A stretch of 64,000 nucleotides of DNA, taken from positions 66,213 through 130,212 of the forward strand of contig NZ_GG666046.1 of NCBI RefSeq assembly GCF_000156575.1, given 5' to 3'. Numbering within the stretch: the first letter of the stretch is position 1; each line of letters opens with the position of its first letter. This DNA is from Anaerococcus lactolyticus ATCC 51172. GTDB taxonomy: Bacteria; Bacillota; Clostridia; Tissierellales; Peptoniphilaceae. The notes under the pieces are model-generated. The model was given only the letters and a program-made list of their open reading frames with translations, was not told where the DNA came from and did not search any database. This document shows positions 43,168 to 52,583 of this stretch, in pieces. A program made the translations under genes and the position numbers.

Positions 43168-44594
43168 TAAAACTAAGCGATTTAGTTAGGAAAATAGAAT
43201 ATTTAGACGTTAAGCACGGAGCAGATTTTAAGGTCAGAGCAGTGACCAACAATTCTTTGAAAGTAGGAGAGGGCTTTATTTTTGTGGCAGTCAAGGGGTC
43301 TATTTTTGATGGACACAAGTATATTGACGAGGCCATAAAAAAAGGTGCTAAGGCAGTTGTCCACACAGAAGATGTTGAATATAGGGAAGATATCACTTAT
43401 ATAAGAGTTTTTGACCCTAGGCAGACTTTGGCAGAAATTTCAAATCTAATCACAGACTTTCCATCAGAAAAATTATCGGTAATCGGTGTTACAGGCACAA
43501 ATGGCAAGACTACTACATCAAAACTAATCGCCTATCTGATTGAAAAAGTTTTTGGACCTTGTGCCAATATCGGCACTGACGGAGCAAATGTGGGTGGGGA
43601 GATAATTGAAACTTCAAACACAACTCCAGATATAACTGAAATTAATCGAATCTTAGAAAAATGTGTAGAAAAGGGAATTAAATATGTAACCCTAGAGGCT
43701 TCAAGCCATGGTCTAGTCCAAAAAAGACTTGCTGGAGTTCGTTTTAAGGTGGGGATTTTTAACAACCTTTCAACCGAACACCTTGACTACCACAAGACTA
43801 TGGACGCATATTTTAAGGCAAAGATGATTCTTTTTGAAAATTCTGAAATTACAATTGCAAATATAGATGATCCTTGGGGCAAGAAGGCTGTAGAACTTTT
43901 CCCAACCACCCTAAGCTTTGGCAAGGACGAAAAAGCCAACATCAGGGCAACCGACATTAGTAAAACCGACAAGGGGATTTCTTTTAAGATTGATGGCGTG
44001 GATTTTTTCATAAGAACAATCGCAGACTTCGAGTTAAATAATTACCTAGCTGCAATATCCACCCTAAAGAGCTTGGGAGCAAGTTTGACAGAGCTAAGTG
44101 AAGTAATAACTGATTTTCCAGGAGTAGGCTCTAGGTTTGAATATATAGAAAATGATAAGGGCCTAAATATAATCGTAGACTTTGCCCACACACCAAGGGC
44201 CTTTGAGGAAATTTTCAAATCCCTACCAAGGGATAAGAAAAAAATTGCAGTTTTTGGTATCCAGGGTGACAGGAATCCTGAGTTTAGGAACTTAATTGGA
44301 AAGACTGTTTCAGATTACGGAATTTATGCAATAGTAACTACAGATGATCCAAAATTTGACACATACGAGAATATTTCAAAGGATATAGTAGCTGGCATGG
44401 CAGAAAATTATGGGGCCTACACCCTAATTAAAGATAGGAAAGAGGCCATCGAAGCAGGACTTAGGATGGCAAAGCCAGGTGATTATGTGCTTTTCATGGG
44501 CAAGGGCGAGGAAAATTTCATAAAATTACATGGCAATGAAAAAACTCCTTGGAATGAAAAAGCGACTATTAGAGAGACTTTGGAAAAAATATGA
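43164..44594 (+). CDS. murE: UDP-MurNAc-tripeptide ligase MurE
   Basis: A 476-residue Mur ligase adding the third stem-peptide amino acid to UDP-MurNAc-L-Ala-D-Glu. ATP loop GVTGTNGKTTTSK (about 111-123), the carbamylated-Lys region and the C-terminal domain are complete. The amino-acid recognition site reads TTDDPKFDT where DAP-adding enzymes have DNPR, so lysine or ornithine is more likely than meso-DAP. The start is TTG at 43164, overlapping the ilvA stop; no early in-frame ATG exists. Confidence 0.92.
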   Translation: MIKLSDLVRKIEYLDVKHGADFKVRAVTNNSLKVGEGFIFVAVKGSIFDGHKYIDEAIKKGAKAVVHTEDVEYREDITYIRVFDPRQTLAEISNLITDFPSEKLSVIGVTGTNGKTTTSKLIAYLIEKVFGPCANIGTDGANVGGEIIETSNTTPDITEINRILEKCVEKGIKYVTLEASSHGLVQKRLAGVRFKVGIFNNLSTEHLDYHKTMDAYFKAKMILFENSEITIANIDDPWGKKAVELFPTTLSFGKDEKANIRATDISKTDKGISFKIDGVDFFIRTIADFELNNYLAAISTLKSLGASLTELSEVITDFPGVGSRFEYIENDKGLNIIVDFAHTPRAFEEIFKSLPRDKKKIAVFGIQGDRNPEFRNLIGKTVSDYGIYAIVTTDDPKFDTYENISKDIVAGMAENYGAYTLIKDRKEAIEAGLRMAKPGDYVLFMGKGEENFIKLHGNEKTPWNEKATIRETLEKI

Positions 44595-45814
44595 AAACTG
44601 TGTTGATAGGTGGGGGTGTGGCAGGACTATTTTTTGCCAATCTCTACGATGGCGACCTGATTATTGTTGAAAAAAATGAAGTTGCTGGAAGGAAACTCCT
44701 TGCTACAGGCAATGGCAGGTGCAATTTTACAAATCTGAACCTATCGCTAGATAAGTTTAATTCTTCTGGCAAAGATTTTTATAAGGCGGCCCTTAAAAAA
44801 TATGACAATTTTGATTTGATAAATTTTTTAAATGACCTTGGGATTTTGACAACTTCCTTCCCTTCAGGTAGGTGCTATCCGCAAACCTTAAGTGCCAAGA
44901 CAATTAGGGATATTTTGTACTTAAACGCCAAGGCTAAGTTTATTTTTGAAAGTGAAGTAAAAGGCATTGACTTTAAAAACCATCTGGTAATCACTGACAA
45001 ATCAAAAATTTATTACGACAACCTAGTCATAGCAAGTGGTGGGATTAGTCTTCCAGGTTCTGGGTCAGATGGGAAAATGCTTGACATCCTAAGGCCATTT
45101 CACAAGGTCACAAGGCTAAGCTATGGGATTACAAATTACAAGACAGCAAATCCCCTATCAAAAAAAGCCAAGGGGGTGAGGGTAAGTGCAAGGGCACGTC
45201 TTTTTGTGGATGGCAAATTTATCGAGGAATCCACCGATGACGTGATTTTCCAAGCCTATGGTCTTACAGGCACAGCTATTCTTGACCTTTCAAACCATAT
45301 TTCATATGCCCTCCTAGATAAAAAAGAGGTTTGGGTGTCACTTGATTTATTAGAAGCCTATCCAGAAGAAAAACTTGCCAGGATTATTAAAAATCTGGAA
45401 AGGAGAAATCCAAATAAAACCATTGAAGAAATTTTAATGGGTTTTTTGCACGCAAAACTTATAATAGATGTCCTAAATAGGGTAAAATTAAAAAGTAAGA
45501 TGAAGGTCGGCGATATGAGTGATGAAATGATTGCAAATCTTATCATGACAATCAAGGATTTGAAATTTAAGGTTACGACTATAAATGATGAGGAAAATGC
45601 TCAGGTGACAATTGGTGGCATTGATACAGATTTTGTAGATCCTAACACTTTTGAATCGAAAATCATCACGCACCTTTACTTCATAGGCGAAGTCCTTGAT
45701 GTGGACGGGGCTTGTGGAGGCTATAATATCCAATGGGCCTATTCGTCAGCCAAGGCGTGTGCAGAAGGCCTATTAGCCAAAAACAGAGAGGAAATAAATG
45801 TTAAAAATAAATAG
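44591..45814 (+). CDS. HI0933/BaiN-family flavoprotein
   Basis: A 407-residue FAD-binding oxidoreductase of the HI0933-like (BaiN) family. The dinucleotide motif GGGVAGLFFANL (about 7-18) and the family signature EVAGRKLLATGNGRCNFTN are clear, and the C-terminal GEVLDVDGACGGYNIQWAYSSG-like segment closes the FAD site. Members are reported as bile-acid or aminoacetone-type oxidoreductases, with the physiological substrate unclear. It overlaps murE by four bases and the next gene by 17. Confidence 0.88.
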   Translation: MKTVLIGGGVAGLFFANLYDGDLIIVEKNEVAGRKLLATGNGRCNFTNLNLSLDKFNSSGKDFYKAALKKYDNFDLINFLNDLGILTTSFPSGRCYPQTLSAKTIRDILYLNAKAKFIFESEVKGIDFKNHLVITDKSKIYYDNLVIASGGISLPGSGSDGKMLDILRPFHKVTRLSYGITNYKTANPLSKKAKGVRVSARARLFVDGKFIEESTDDVIFQAYGLTGTAILDLSNHISYALLDKKEVWVSLDLLEAYPEEKLARIIKNLERRNPNKTIEEILMGFLHAKLIIDVLNRVKLKSKMKVGDMSDEMIANLIMTIKDLKFKVTTINDEENAQVTIGGIDTDFVDPNTFESKIITHLYFIGEVLDVDGACGGYNIQWAYSSAKACAEGLLAKNREEINVKNK

Positions 45815-47090
45815 AAAGTTAAGAGAAATGAGAGATAATGGCGAAAGCATTAAGCTTGCGATCATCGGTTGTGGCAAGATGGGTGGTTCACTTATTAGCC
45901 AATTATCCAAACTTGACGCTATGGAAGTCAAATTAGTTGTAGATAGGAATCCAAGAAAGGCTATCAAGGCCTTGACCCAAGCTGGAATTTCTGAAGATAA
46001 AATAATCTACACAGATGATTACAATGAAGGTTACGAAGTTCTTGAAAAGGGCTATGTAGCAGTATCTACCAATTATAGACTTTCCTATAAATTATTGCAA
46101 ATAAATGCTGTTGTGGATTGTACAGGAAACCCACCTTTTGGTGCAGTCATAGCTCGTAAAACTATCCAATACCACAAACACATGATAAGTTTTAATGTTG
46201 AGTGTGAAGCTACTGTTGGTCCTGTTCTTCACGACATGGCGAAAAAAGCAGGCGTAGTTTATACTGGTATTTTAGGAGATGAACCAGGAGCTATTATGGA
46301 ACTTGTGGACAATGCTTACGGCATGGGTCTTGAAGTCCTAGTAGCTGCTAAGGGCAAAAATAATCCACTAAATAATTACGCTACCAATGAAGAATTAGAA
46401 GCAGAAGCAAATTCTAAAAAATTATCACCAAGGATGCTAACAAGCTTTGTAGATGGGACAAACACCATGATAGAGCTAAACTCTGTATGTAATGCTATAG
46501 GATTTTTGCCAGATACCTTTGGTTGCCATGGCATTACCACAAGTCCTGATAAGGTTGTGGAAGACTTTAAGCTAAAAAGAGATGGGGGAATTTTAAATTC
46601 ATATGGAGTTGTGGATTTTTCTCCAGGCATGGCACCAGGCGTCTTTATAATCGTAACAAGTGATCAAGAAGATGTAAGAGATTTGATGAAATTTTTAGGA
46701 TTTGGCGATGGTCCAAACTATTTGCTTTACAGACCTTACCACCTAACAAGTCTTGAAGCACCTATTACAATTTTCAATGCAGTTGTTGAAAATGAGCCAA
46801 CCATAGCGCCAATTCATGGTCAGGTGGCAGATACTGTAACAATTGCAAAAAGAGATATTAAAAAGGGTGAAAAATTAGACGGAATCGGCTCAAACAAGGT
46901 CTTTGGCAAACTAACTAGCCACGCAAGATCCCTAGAAGAAGACCTTCTACCAATAGGTCTAATCACTCCAAAAACTGAAGCAATTGTTGATATTCCAAAG
47001 GATACCGTAATAGATATGTCCATGGTGAAAATTGACGAAAAAGCTACAATCACAAGACTTAGAAGAAGACAAAATTCTATGAAACTATAA
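45798..47090 (+). CDS. SAF-domain NAD(P)-dependent oxidoreductase (COG4091)
   Basis: A 430-residue protein with an N-terminal Rossmann domain (AIIGCGKMGGSLISQL, about 20-35), a central homoserine-dehydrogenase-like catalytic part (GDEPGAIMELVDNAYGMG) and a C-terminal SAF domain (about 340-425; TIAKRDIKKGEKLDGIG). COG4091 proteins were annotated as homoserine dehydrogenase-like, but their real substrates differ and are mostly carbohydrate acids, so the function is left open. It is last in the ilvA-murE operon, ending at a strong terminator. Confidence 0.82.
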   Translation: MLKINRKLREMRDNGESIKLAIIGCGKMGGSLISQLSKLDAMEVKLVVDRNPRKAIKALTQAGISEDKIIYTDDYNEGYEVLEKGYVAVSTNYRLSYKLLQINAVVDCTGNPPFGAVIARKTIQYHKHMISFNVECEATVGPVLHDMAKKAGVVYTGILGDEPGAIMELVDNAYGMGLEVLVAAKGKNNPLNNYATNEELEAEANSKKLSPRMLTSFVDGTNTMIELNSVCNAIGFLPDTFGCHGITTSPDKVVEDFKLKRDGGILNSYGVVDFSPGMAPGVFIIVTSDQEDVRDLMKFLGFGDGPNYLLYRPYHLTSLEAPITIFNAVVENEPTIAPIHGQVADTVTIAKRDIKKGEKLDGIGSNKVFGKLTSHARSLEEDLLPIGLITPKTEAIVDIPKDTVIDMSMVKIDEKATITRLRRRQNSMKL

Positions 47091-47104
47091 AATCAAATCA
47101 AATT

Positions 47105-47137
47105 AAAAACCACAGGTTAAGAACCTGTGGTTTTTTA
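47105..47137 (+). terminator. Terminator of ilvA-murE operon
   Basis: AAAACCACAGGTT and AACCTGTGGTTTT form a near-perfect stem with a three-base loop and a following T run. Confidence 0.88.
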
Positions 47138-47229
47138 ACGAAATTTTTACATTATTTTTATAGATTCTATAATATTTCCATGTATAATTTACTTAAGAAT
47201 ATGGGAAAACGTTAAAAATGGGAGGTCTT

Positions 47230-48168
47230 ATGGAAAGTTTAATTGAAGTAAGAGGTCTTGTCAAAAAATACAAGGACCTAACAGCTGTTGACGGTCTTGA
47301 TTTGGATGTAAAAAAAGGCCGTATTTTAGGTCTATTGGGACCAAATGGGTCGGGAAAATCGACAACAATTAACTGCATGCTAAGTCTTTTAAAGAAAGAC
47401 GCTGGTAGTGTAAAAATTTACGGCAAGGAAATGAGTCCAGATGCCTATGATATAAAGAAAAAAATCGGGGTGGTTTTCCAAGACGTTGGCGTCTATGACG
47501 AGCTTTCTGTATACGAAAATATCGACTATTTTTGTGGTCTTTATATAAGGGATAAAAAGGAAAGAGAAAAGCTAATTCAGAGGACTTTGGACCTGGTTGG
47601 CCTAAATGACTTTGTAAAATTTAAGCCCAAAAAACTTTCAGGTGGTCTTCTAAGAAGGCTAAATATTGCCTGTGGCATTGCCCACAGACCCGATATAATA
47701 ATCCTCGATGAGCCTACTGTGGCTGTTGACCCCCAATCTAGGAACAATATTTTGGAGGGAATTAAAAAATTAAACGAGGAAGGCTCTACCATTATTTATA
47801 CATCCCATTATATGGATGAGGTCGATTTTTTGTGCGATGATATAGTTATAATCGATAAGGGCAAAGTCATTGCCAAGGGCACTTCAAATGAGCTTAAGGA
47901 TATGATTCAAATTGGTGAAAAAATTTCATTTGAGGCGAACGATTTGACTGATGAGGTTAAAGAAAAGCTTAGAAATATGGACCATATCATAGATTTTGCC
48001 TACAAGGATGAAACTTGCAAGATGACTTTTTCTAAGGGAGAAGAAAATCTGATAAACCTTGTAAATATCCTAGCTAGTTTTAAAGTCACTTACAGGTCTA
48101 TTAATGTTGAAAAACCAAGCCTAAATGATGTTTTCTTAGACCTTACAGGCAAGGATTTGAGGGACTAG
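47230..48168 (+). CDS. ABC-2 exporter ATPase
   Basis: A 312-residue ATPase of the CcmA/DrrA type. Walker A GPNGSGKST (about 37-45), signature LSGGLLRRLNIACGI, Walker B IIILDEPTVAVD and the switch HYMDEV are present, followed by an accessory C-terminal domain. The ATG at 47230 follows GGGAGG, which overlaps an upstream in-frame ATG (47218), so that ATG is rejected. It energises the two permeases downstream. Substrate unknown. Confidence 0.9.
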   Translation: MESLIEVRGLVKKYKDLTAVDGLDLDVKKGRILGLLGPNGSGKSTTINCMLSLLKKDAGSVKIYGKEMSPDAYDIKKKIGVVFQDVGVYDELSVYENIDYFCGLYIRDKKEREKLIQRTLDLVGLNDFVKFKPKKLSGGLLRRLNIACGIAHRPDIIILDEPTVAVDPQSRNNILEGIKKLNEEGSTIIYTSHYMDEVDFLCDDIVIIDKGKVIAKGTSNELKDMIQIGEKISFEANDLTDEVKEKLRNMDHIIDFAYKDETCKMTFSKGEENLINLVNILASFKVTYRSINVEKPSLNDVFLDLTGKDLRD

Positions 48169-48169
48169 T

Positions 48170-49267
48170 ATGTTTTGGCATTCTTTTAAAAATACTTTTA
48201 AATTCCTCTTAAGGGAAAGGGCCATGGTCTTTTGGGCCTTGGTTTTTCCTATAATTTTGGGAATGTTTTTTAAACTGGCCTTTGGAGGCATAAGTGATAA
48301 TAACAAATTTGACCCTATTGATATTGGGGTTAGCGAATTGGCCTTTAAGGATCAAAATTTTAAAAATTTCCTAGAAACTATGGAAGATGAGGATTATTTT
48401 AGGATTACAAAGGCAAAAGATGAGGGAATTTTAAATACAAATCCTGATGTCAGGGCCTATATAAAATCAAAGGATAAAATTATTACTAAAAAATCTGGCA
48501 TCCAGGAAACTATTGTAGAGACAATTATAAATACCTATGTCCAAAAATCTGAAATGATAAAAAAGGCAATGGAAAAAAATCCTCATACCGATATATCAAA
48601 ACTTTTAAATGTCGAAAACCACATTAAAGATGAGTCTAGGAAAAATATGGATCCGATTAATGCCTTTTTTTACACTTTGATAGGCATGACTACCATTTAC
48701 GGCTATATGTGGGGACTTTACGTAATCTACCAATACGAGGCAAATTTGTCAGTAAATGCCAAGAGAAATGCAGTTGCACCTATAAAAAAATCGGTGAGCC
48801 TATTGGCATCTGTCCTTGTTTCTTGGCTTATAAATTTCATAATCACCATGGTATTTATTTTCTACCTTGATAGGGCTCTTGGAGTTGATTTCGGGGATAG
48901 AAAGCCGCTTTTGATACTTCTATGTTTGGTTTCATCTCTAACTGGGGTTGCCTTTGGGATTTTTATAGGAGTTTCAAACAAGAAAAATATTGAATTTAAA
49001 ATAAATCTTGGAATTGCAATTACCATGCTAATGAGTTTTCTATCGGGAATGATGATTTCAAGTATGAAAGTCATTGTTCAAGAGAATTTCCCAATCCTAG
49101 GCAAAATCAATCCTGTGGCTGTGGTCACAGATGCGATTTATTCTTTATATTACTACGATTCTACATCTAGGTTTTATGAAAATCTTGGTCTTTTAATGCT
49201 AATTAGTGCTGTATTCTTGGTTGGATCTTTGTTTTTTATGAGGGGTAAGGAATATGAGAGTCTTTAA
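48170..49267 (+). CDS. ABC-2 type permease (first)
   Basis: A 365-residue membrane protein with the ABC-2 plan: one helix near the N-terminus (MVFWALVFPIILGMFFKLAF), a large extracytoplasmic domain (about 45-165), then five helices. It begins one base after the ATPase stop and its end overlaps the second permease by 14 bases. The two permeases are divergent from each other, suggesting a heterodimeric exporter. Confidence 0.85.
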   Translation: MFWHSFKNTFKFLLRERAMVFWALVFPIILGMFFKLAFGGISDNNKFDPIDIGVSELAFKDQNFKNFLETMEDEDYFRITKAKDEGILNTNPDVRAYIKSKDKIITKKSGIQETIVETIINTYVQKSEMIKKAMEKNPHTDISKLLNVENHIKDESRKNMDPINAFFYTLIGMTTIYGYMWGLYVIYQYEANLSVNAKRNAVAPIKKSVSLLASVLVSWLINFIITMVFIFYLDRALGVDFGDRKPLLILLCLVSSLTGVAFGIFIGVSNKKNIEFKINLGIAITMLMSFLSGMMISSMKVIVQENFPILGKINPVAVVTDAIYSLYYYDSTSRFYENLGLLMLISAVFLVGSLFFMRGKEYESL

Positions 49268-50363
49268 AAATTATTTTAAAATAGCCATGGCCCACAAGGT
49301 CGCGATAATTTTATACACCCTAATTTTTCTTGCCATTCTAAGTTTTTCAACCAAGTCTGATAAGAATGCTTTCTATACAAATGTAAGGCCCAATATCTAT
49401 TTGAAAGATGAGGCAAAGACTGATTTATCAAAGGGACTATATGATTATTTGGATAAGAAAGCTGTGATTAAGAAGATGGACGAAGACCTAGTTGAAGATA
49501 AGCTTTTTTATCAGATAATAAGCGCAAGTCTTGTTATACCAAAAGATTTTGACCAAACAAGGAAGGTGAATTTTAAACAGGCACCTGATGATATGTATGG
49601 AATGGCTGTTAAAGAGCATGTAAACCAGTACCTAAGCCAGGTTGATGCCTATGAGAAAGTTGGTTTTGCTACAAATGAAGCTATTAAATACACAAATAAA
49701 GATTTGGCAAAACAGGTCGATGTCAAGATAAAAAGCAAAATAGATTTAGCTAAGGAAGATAATTCGGTATTTTATTTCAATTTCATTAATTATCTAATCC
49801 TAGCCCAGGTACTTTTGATTGTGTCAACCATAGTCAGTGTTTATAAAAAGAAAAGCCTAGCCATGAGAAATGCTGTAAGTCCAATGCCAAGGGCTAGGAT
49901 GAATCTGGAATTGATTTTAGGCCACATAAGCACAGGGCTTATAGTGTGGGCCCTATATATTTTATTATTTGTTATCCTCTACAAATATGACTTCTCTGCT
50001 GCCCACATAAATTTAATGATGGTAAATTCTTTGGTTTTCACAATCAGTGTAGTGACCATGGCAGTTTTCATTTCAAGCCTAATATCAAATGAAAACACCA
50101 TTCAAGGTGTTATGCAAGTAGTGTCCTTGGGATCATCATTTTTGTGCGGGGCCTTTGTACCTCAAGCCCTACTTTCAAAAACAGCTCTGACACTAGGAAA
50201 AATTTTCCCATCCTATTACTATATTAAAAATAATGAGATGGTCTTAGAAAACCCTAGCTTTGGAACAATCCTGCCAAACATAGGAATAATGCTAGCCTTC
50301 TCTTTAGTCTTTATCCTTATAAGTATGGGAATGAAAACAAAAGTAAAGGACAAAATTTCATAA
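49254..50363 (+). CDS. ABC-2 type permease (second)
   Basis: A 369-residue permease with the same plan as its upstream partner: an N-terminal helix (KVAIILYTLIFLAIL), an extracytoplasmic domain (about 35-175) and a C-terminal block of five to six helices. The start follows AAGG within the preceding gene. A terminator (50368-50397) ends the three-gene operon. No regulator or immunity gene adjoins it, so export of a drug, lipid or peptide cannot be told apart. Confidence 0.85.
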   Translation: MRVFKNYFKIAMAHKVAIILYTLIFLAILSFSTKSDKNAFYTNVRPNIYLKDEAKTDLSKGLYDYLDKKAVIKKMDEDLVEDKLFYQIISASLVIPKDFDQTRKVNFKQAPDDMYGMAVKEHVNQYLSQVDAYEKVGFATNEAIKYTNKDLAKQVDVKIKSKIDLAKEDNSVFYFNFINYLILAQVLLIVSTIVSVYKKKSLAMRNAVSPMPRARMNLELILGHISTGLIVWALYILLFVILYKYDFSAAHINLMMVNSLVFTISVVTMAVFISSLISNENTIQGVMQVVSLGSSFLCGAFVPQALLSKTALTLGKIFPSYYYIKNNEMVLENPSFGTILPNIGIMLAFSLVFILISMGMKTKVKDKIS

Positions 50364-50367
50364 AATA

Positions 50368-50397
50368 TTCCTCGCCTAGGTGCGGGGGATTTTTTTG
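50368..50397 (+). terminator. Terminator of ABC-2 exporter operon
   Basis: ATTCCTCGC pairs with GCGGGGGAT (one G-T), followed by seven T. Confidence 0.75.
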
Positions 50398-50432
50398 GGT
50401 AAAAATATAATATTAATAGAAATGAGGAAGAT

Positions 50433-51170
50433 ATGGTAGAGAAAAAAGAGCTATATTCAAAATATTTAGAAAGGGAAGTGACTTATACTTTTATAGAGGA
50501 CAGAGGTTCAGATATATTTTTGTATTTTTTTGATGGTGCCAATCTCTATGACAAGAAGGAATCCTTTATGGGAGAAATTTGGGCGCTTGATAAGGCCGTA
50601 GAAAAAATTGGACTTAGGGCAAATCTTGTTGGAATATACTGTGCTGAGGGCGAAGAAGGCAGGGCAAGAACAAATGAATATTCGCCTTTTAAAAATTTTG
50701 CTAATAAAGAAACTAATGCAAAACTAAATCCTAAAGGGATTTTGACTGGTAAATTTATTGTAGAAGAACTACTTCCTCTTGTAGAAAAAAATAAAAAAAC
50801 CTCATCAAGGCTCATCGGAGGATCTTCAATGGGCGGAATTATGAGCCTATATATGGGAAGTGCTTATCCAGAATATTTTGATAAGGTTCTGGCCATGTCA
50901 ACTCATTTTATCCTAGAGCCTGTCGGAATGGGCGAGTTTTTAGCAAAATATGATTCCAAAAATAATCAAAAAATATATCTAGATACAGGCACGAAAGAAT
51001 TTGATGATGAAATCACCCAAAAATCTTATGTTTCTTTGTCAAAAATGGCCTATGGATTTTTGAAAGACAAGTTAGATATAAAGTATGTCGTAGACCAAGG
51101 GGCTATTCATAATGAAAAATATTGGCAAAAAAGATTGCCAGACGCCTTGAAATTTTTATTGTTCACTTAA
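50433..51170 (+). CDS. Esterase-like alpha/beta hydrolase
   Basis: A 245-residue esterase of the putative esterase (esterase D-like) group. The nucleophile elbow is IGGSSMGGIMS (about 127-137), the likely acid is in YLDTGTKEFD and the likely His in DQGAIHNEKYW. Substrates are probably small acyl or glycan esters. GAGGAAG precedes the start. The last residues and the stop codon (51168-51170) come from an IS200-like end that begins at about 51159, so the native C-terminus has been replaced by the insertion. Confidence 0.82.
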   Translation: MVEKKELYSKYLEREVTYTFIEDRGSDIFLYFFDGANLYDKKESFMGEIWALDKAVEKIGLRANLVGIYCAEGEEGRARTNEYSPFKNFANKETNAKLNPKGILTGKFIVEELLPLVEKNKKTSSRLIGGSSMGGIMSLYMGSAYPEYFDKVLAMSTHFILEPVGMGEFLAKYDSKNNQKIYLDTGTKEFDDEITQKSYVSLSKMAYGFLKDKLDIKYVVDQGAIHNEKYWQKRLPDALKFLLFT

Positions 51171-51403
51171 TTGAGTTGAGCGAACGAAAGAGAGCGAAAC
51201 AAAAAACCACCTGCTATGCAGGTGGAGGGACTTAGCTTTAGCTTCAAGCACCAAGAAAACCTCCTTAAAGTATAATTGTGATAATCACATGCACAATTAA
51301 ACAAGGAGGTTAAAACTTGGACAAGAATAGTTTATCACATACCAAGTGGAGATGCAAATACCACATAGTTTTTGCACCAAAATATAGAAGACAATCGATT
51401 TGA
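51159..51403 (+). mobile_element. Truncated IS200-like element, left end and tnpA start
   Basis: This sequence matches the copy at 15983-16155: the same TTGAGCGAACGAAAGAGAGC block, left-end hairpin CCACCTGC-tat-GCAGGTGG (51207-51225) and AACAAGGAGG ribosome site. It continues further into the transposase and then breaks off at about 51403. The right end is missing. Nothing else is seen in 51171-51474. Confidence 0.8.
51317..51403 (+). pseudogene. IS200-family transposase TnpA, N-terminal fragment
   Basis: From the TTG at 51317 the frame reads LDKNSLSHTKWRCKYHIVFAP and KYRRQSI, then stops. HTKWxCKYHIVFAPKYRR is the well-known N-terminus of IS200 TnpA (Y1 HUH transposase). Only 28 of about 150 residues remain, without HUH or catalytic Tyr, so it is inactive. 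Confidence 0.88.
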
Positions 51404-51474
51404 CTTGGTCTAGGATTGCTTTAATTAATAATTTCATATCATTCTATTTAACATATTTTTTTATTAATAATAAA

Positions 51475-52182
51475 CTATATTTTGTATGAGTATATATCTC
51501 CATTATAATAAGTTACTGTATATTCAGTCTTTTCTTCAATATTATTGTAATTTGCTGTCATTATGGTTTTACTTACAAATAAAGCTGTGTTATCCAGTTT
51601 TAATAAATACTCTTGTTCCTTATTTGGTATAGCTGCAGAAAATTCCATCTGAGAATCTACAATTTCAAACCCTAATGAATGTAAATAATCGTATAAGGAT
51701 GAATCTAAAGCTGATAAGTTAAAATCACTTATATTTTTAGCTGAAATATAACTTTCGCTAATTGCAATTGGACTACCATTTCCAAATCTAAGCCTTTTAA
51801 AATAATGAATGTTATCATTATCATCTAATTCAAGAATTTTTTTTACATTTTCATTTTTTTTCGCTTTAATAAGGCAATAAGCTAGTAACTTAGAAGATGC
51901 TACGAGTCCATTATTAGTCATATCCTCAGTAAAACTAATTGATAGATTATTTATTTCCTTTTTTATTGGCCTGTGTTTAACAAAACTTCCAATTCCTGGT
52001 TTTCTGTAGATTAGATTTCTATTTGCTAGGTTATTTATGGCTTTATTTATCGTCATTCTGCTAAAACCAAATTTTTTAATTAGTTCTTCCTCAGTATTTA
52101 TCTGATCTCCGGCCTTTAATAAATTTTTATTTATCTGATTTTCTATGTAATCTTCAATAATTTTGTATTTTGGTTTACTCAA
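51475..52182 (-). CDS. GntR/HutC-family regulator
   Basis: A 235-residue regulator with an N-terminal GntR winged helix (about 5-70; INTEEELIKKFGFSRMTINKAINNL) and a UTRA effector domain (about 90-230). The start is TTG after AAGGAG. It is divergent from the PTS-SIS operon, and both promoter regions contain the palindromic core GTATATAC, so it most likely represses both. UTRA ligands are usually phosphosugars, here presumably the phosphorylated PTS substrate. Confidence 0.9.
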   Translation of the reverse strand: MSKPKYKIIEDYIENQINKNLLKAGDQINTEEELIKKFGFSRMTINKAINNLANRNLIYRKPGIGSFVKHRPIKKEINNLSISFTEDMTNNGLVASSKLLAYCLIKAKKNENVKKILELDDNDNIHYFKRLRFGNGSPIAISESYISAKNISDFNLSALDSSLYDYLHSLGFEIVDSQMEFSAAIPNKEQEYLLKLDNTALFVSKTIMTANYNNIEEKTEYTVTYYNGDIYSYKI

Positions 52183-52219
52183 ATTTTCTCCTTGTAGATA
52201 TTAAATTTATGCAGTTATA

Positions 52220-52235
52220 AAATGTATATACATTT
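52220..52235. promoter_or_regulatory. Candidate GntR operator near its own gene
   Basis: AAATGTATATACATTT is a perfect 16-bp palindrome 38 bp upstream of the regulator start and shares GTATATAC with the site in the PTS promoter. Confidence 0.65.
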
Positions 52236-52517
52236 AGCAAATACAAATTGAACCTGCACTTTTTAAAAAAAGTAACATTTAATCATTAATTTATTTTAAA
52301 GATTCATTGATTTAATGATAATAAAGTTATTATATATAACATTACTTAATCTATTATGGGCAAAACTTTTCATATAAAAGCGGTATAAAACATTATACAA
52401 ATGAATTAAATAAATTTAAATTTTGTTAATATCCTTCACTATACATGATTAAACCTCAAAATTAAATTAGAACAACTAAAAAGTATTGCGAATTTTATAG
52501 AATAAAAGAAATAACTG

Positions 52518-52559
52518 TTGACATTTGTATATACATATTATATAATTGATTATACAAAT
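52518..52559 (+). promoter_or_regulatory. PTS operon promoter with operator in spacer
   Basis: TTGACA (52518-52523) and TATAAT (52541-52546) are exactly 17 bp apart. The spacer holds TTTGTATATACATA, and TTATACAAAT follows at 52550-52559 (the motif ATTATACAAAT also occurs near 52392). A bound repressor would block polymerase. The rest of 52183-52583 is AT-rich with no gene. Confidence 0.75.
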
Positions 52560-52583
52560 AGCGCGTTATTGTAAGGAGGAATT

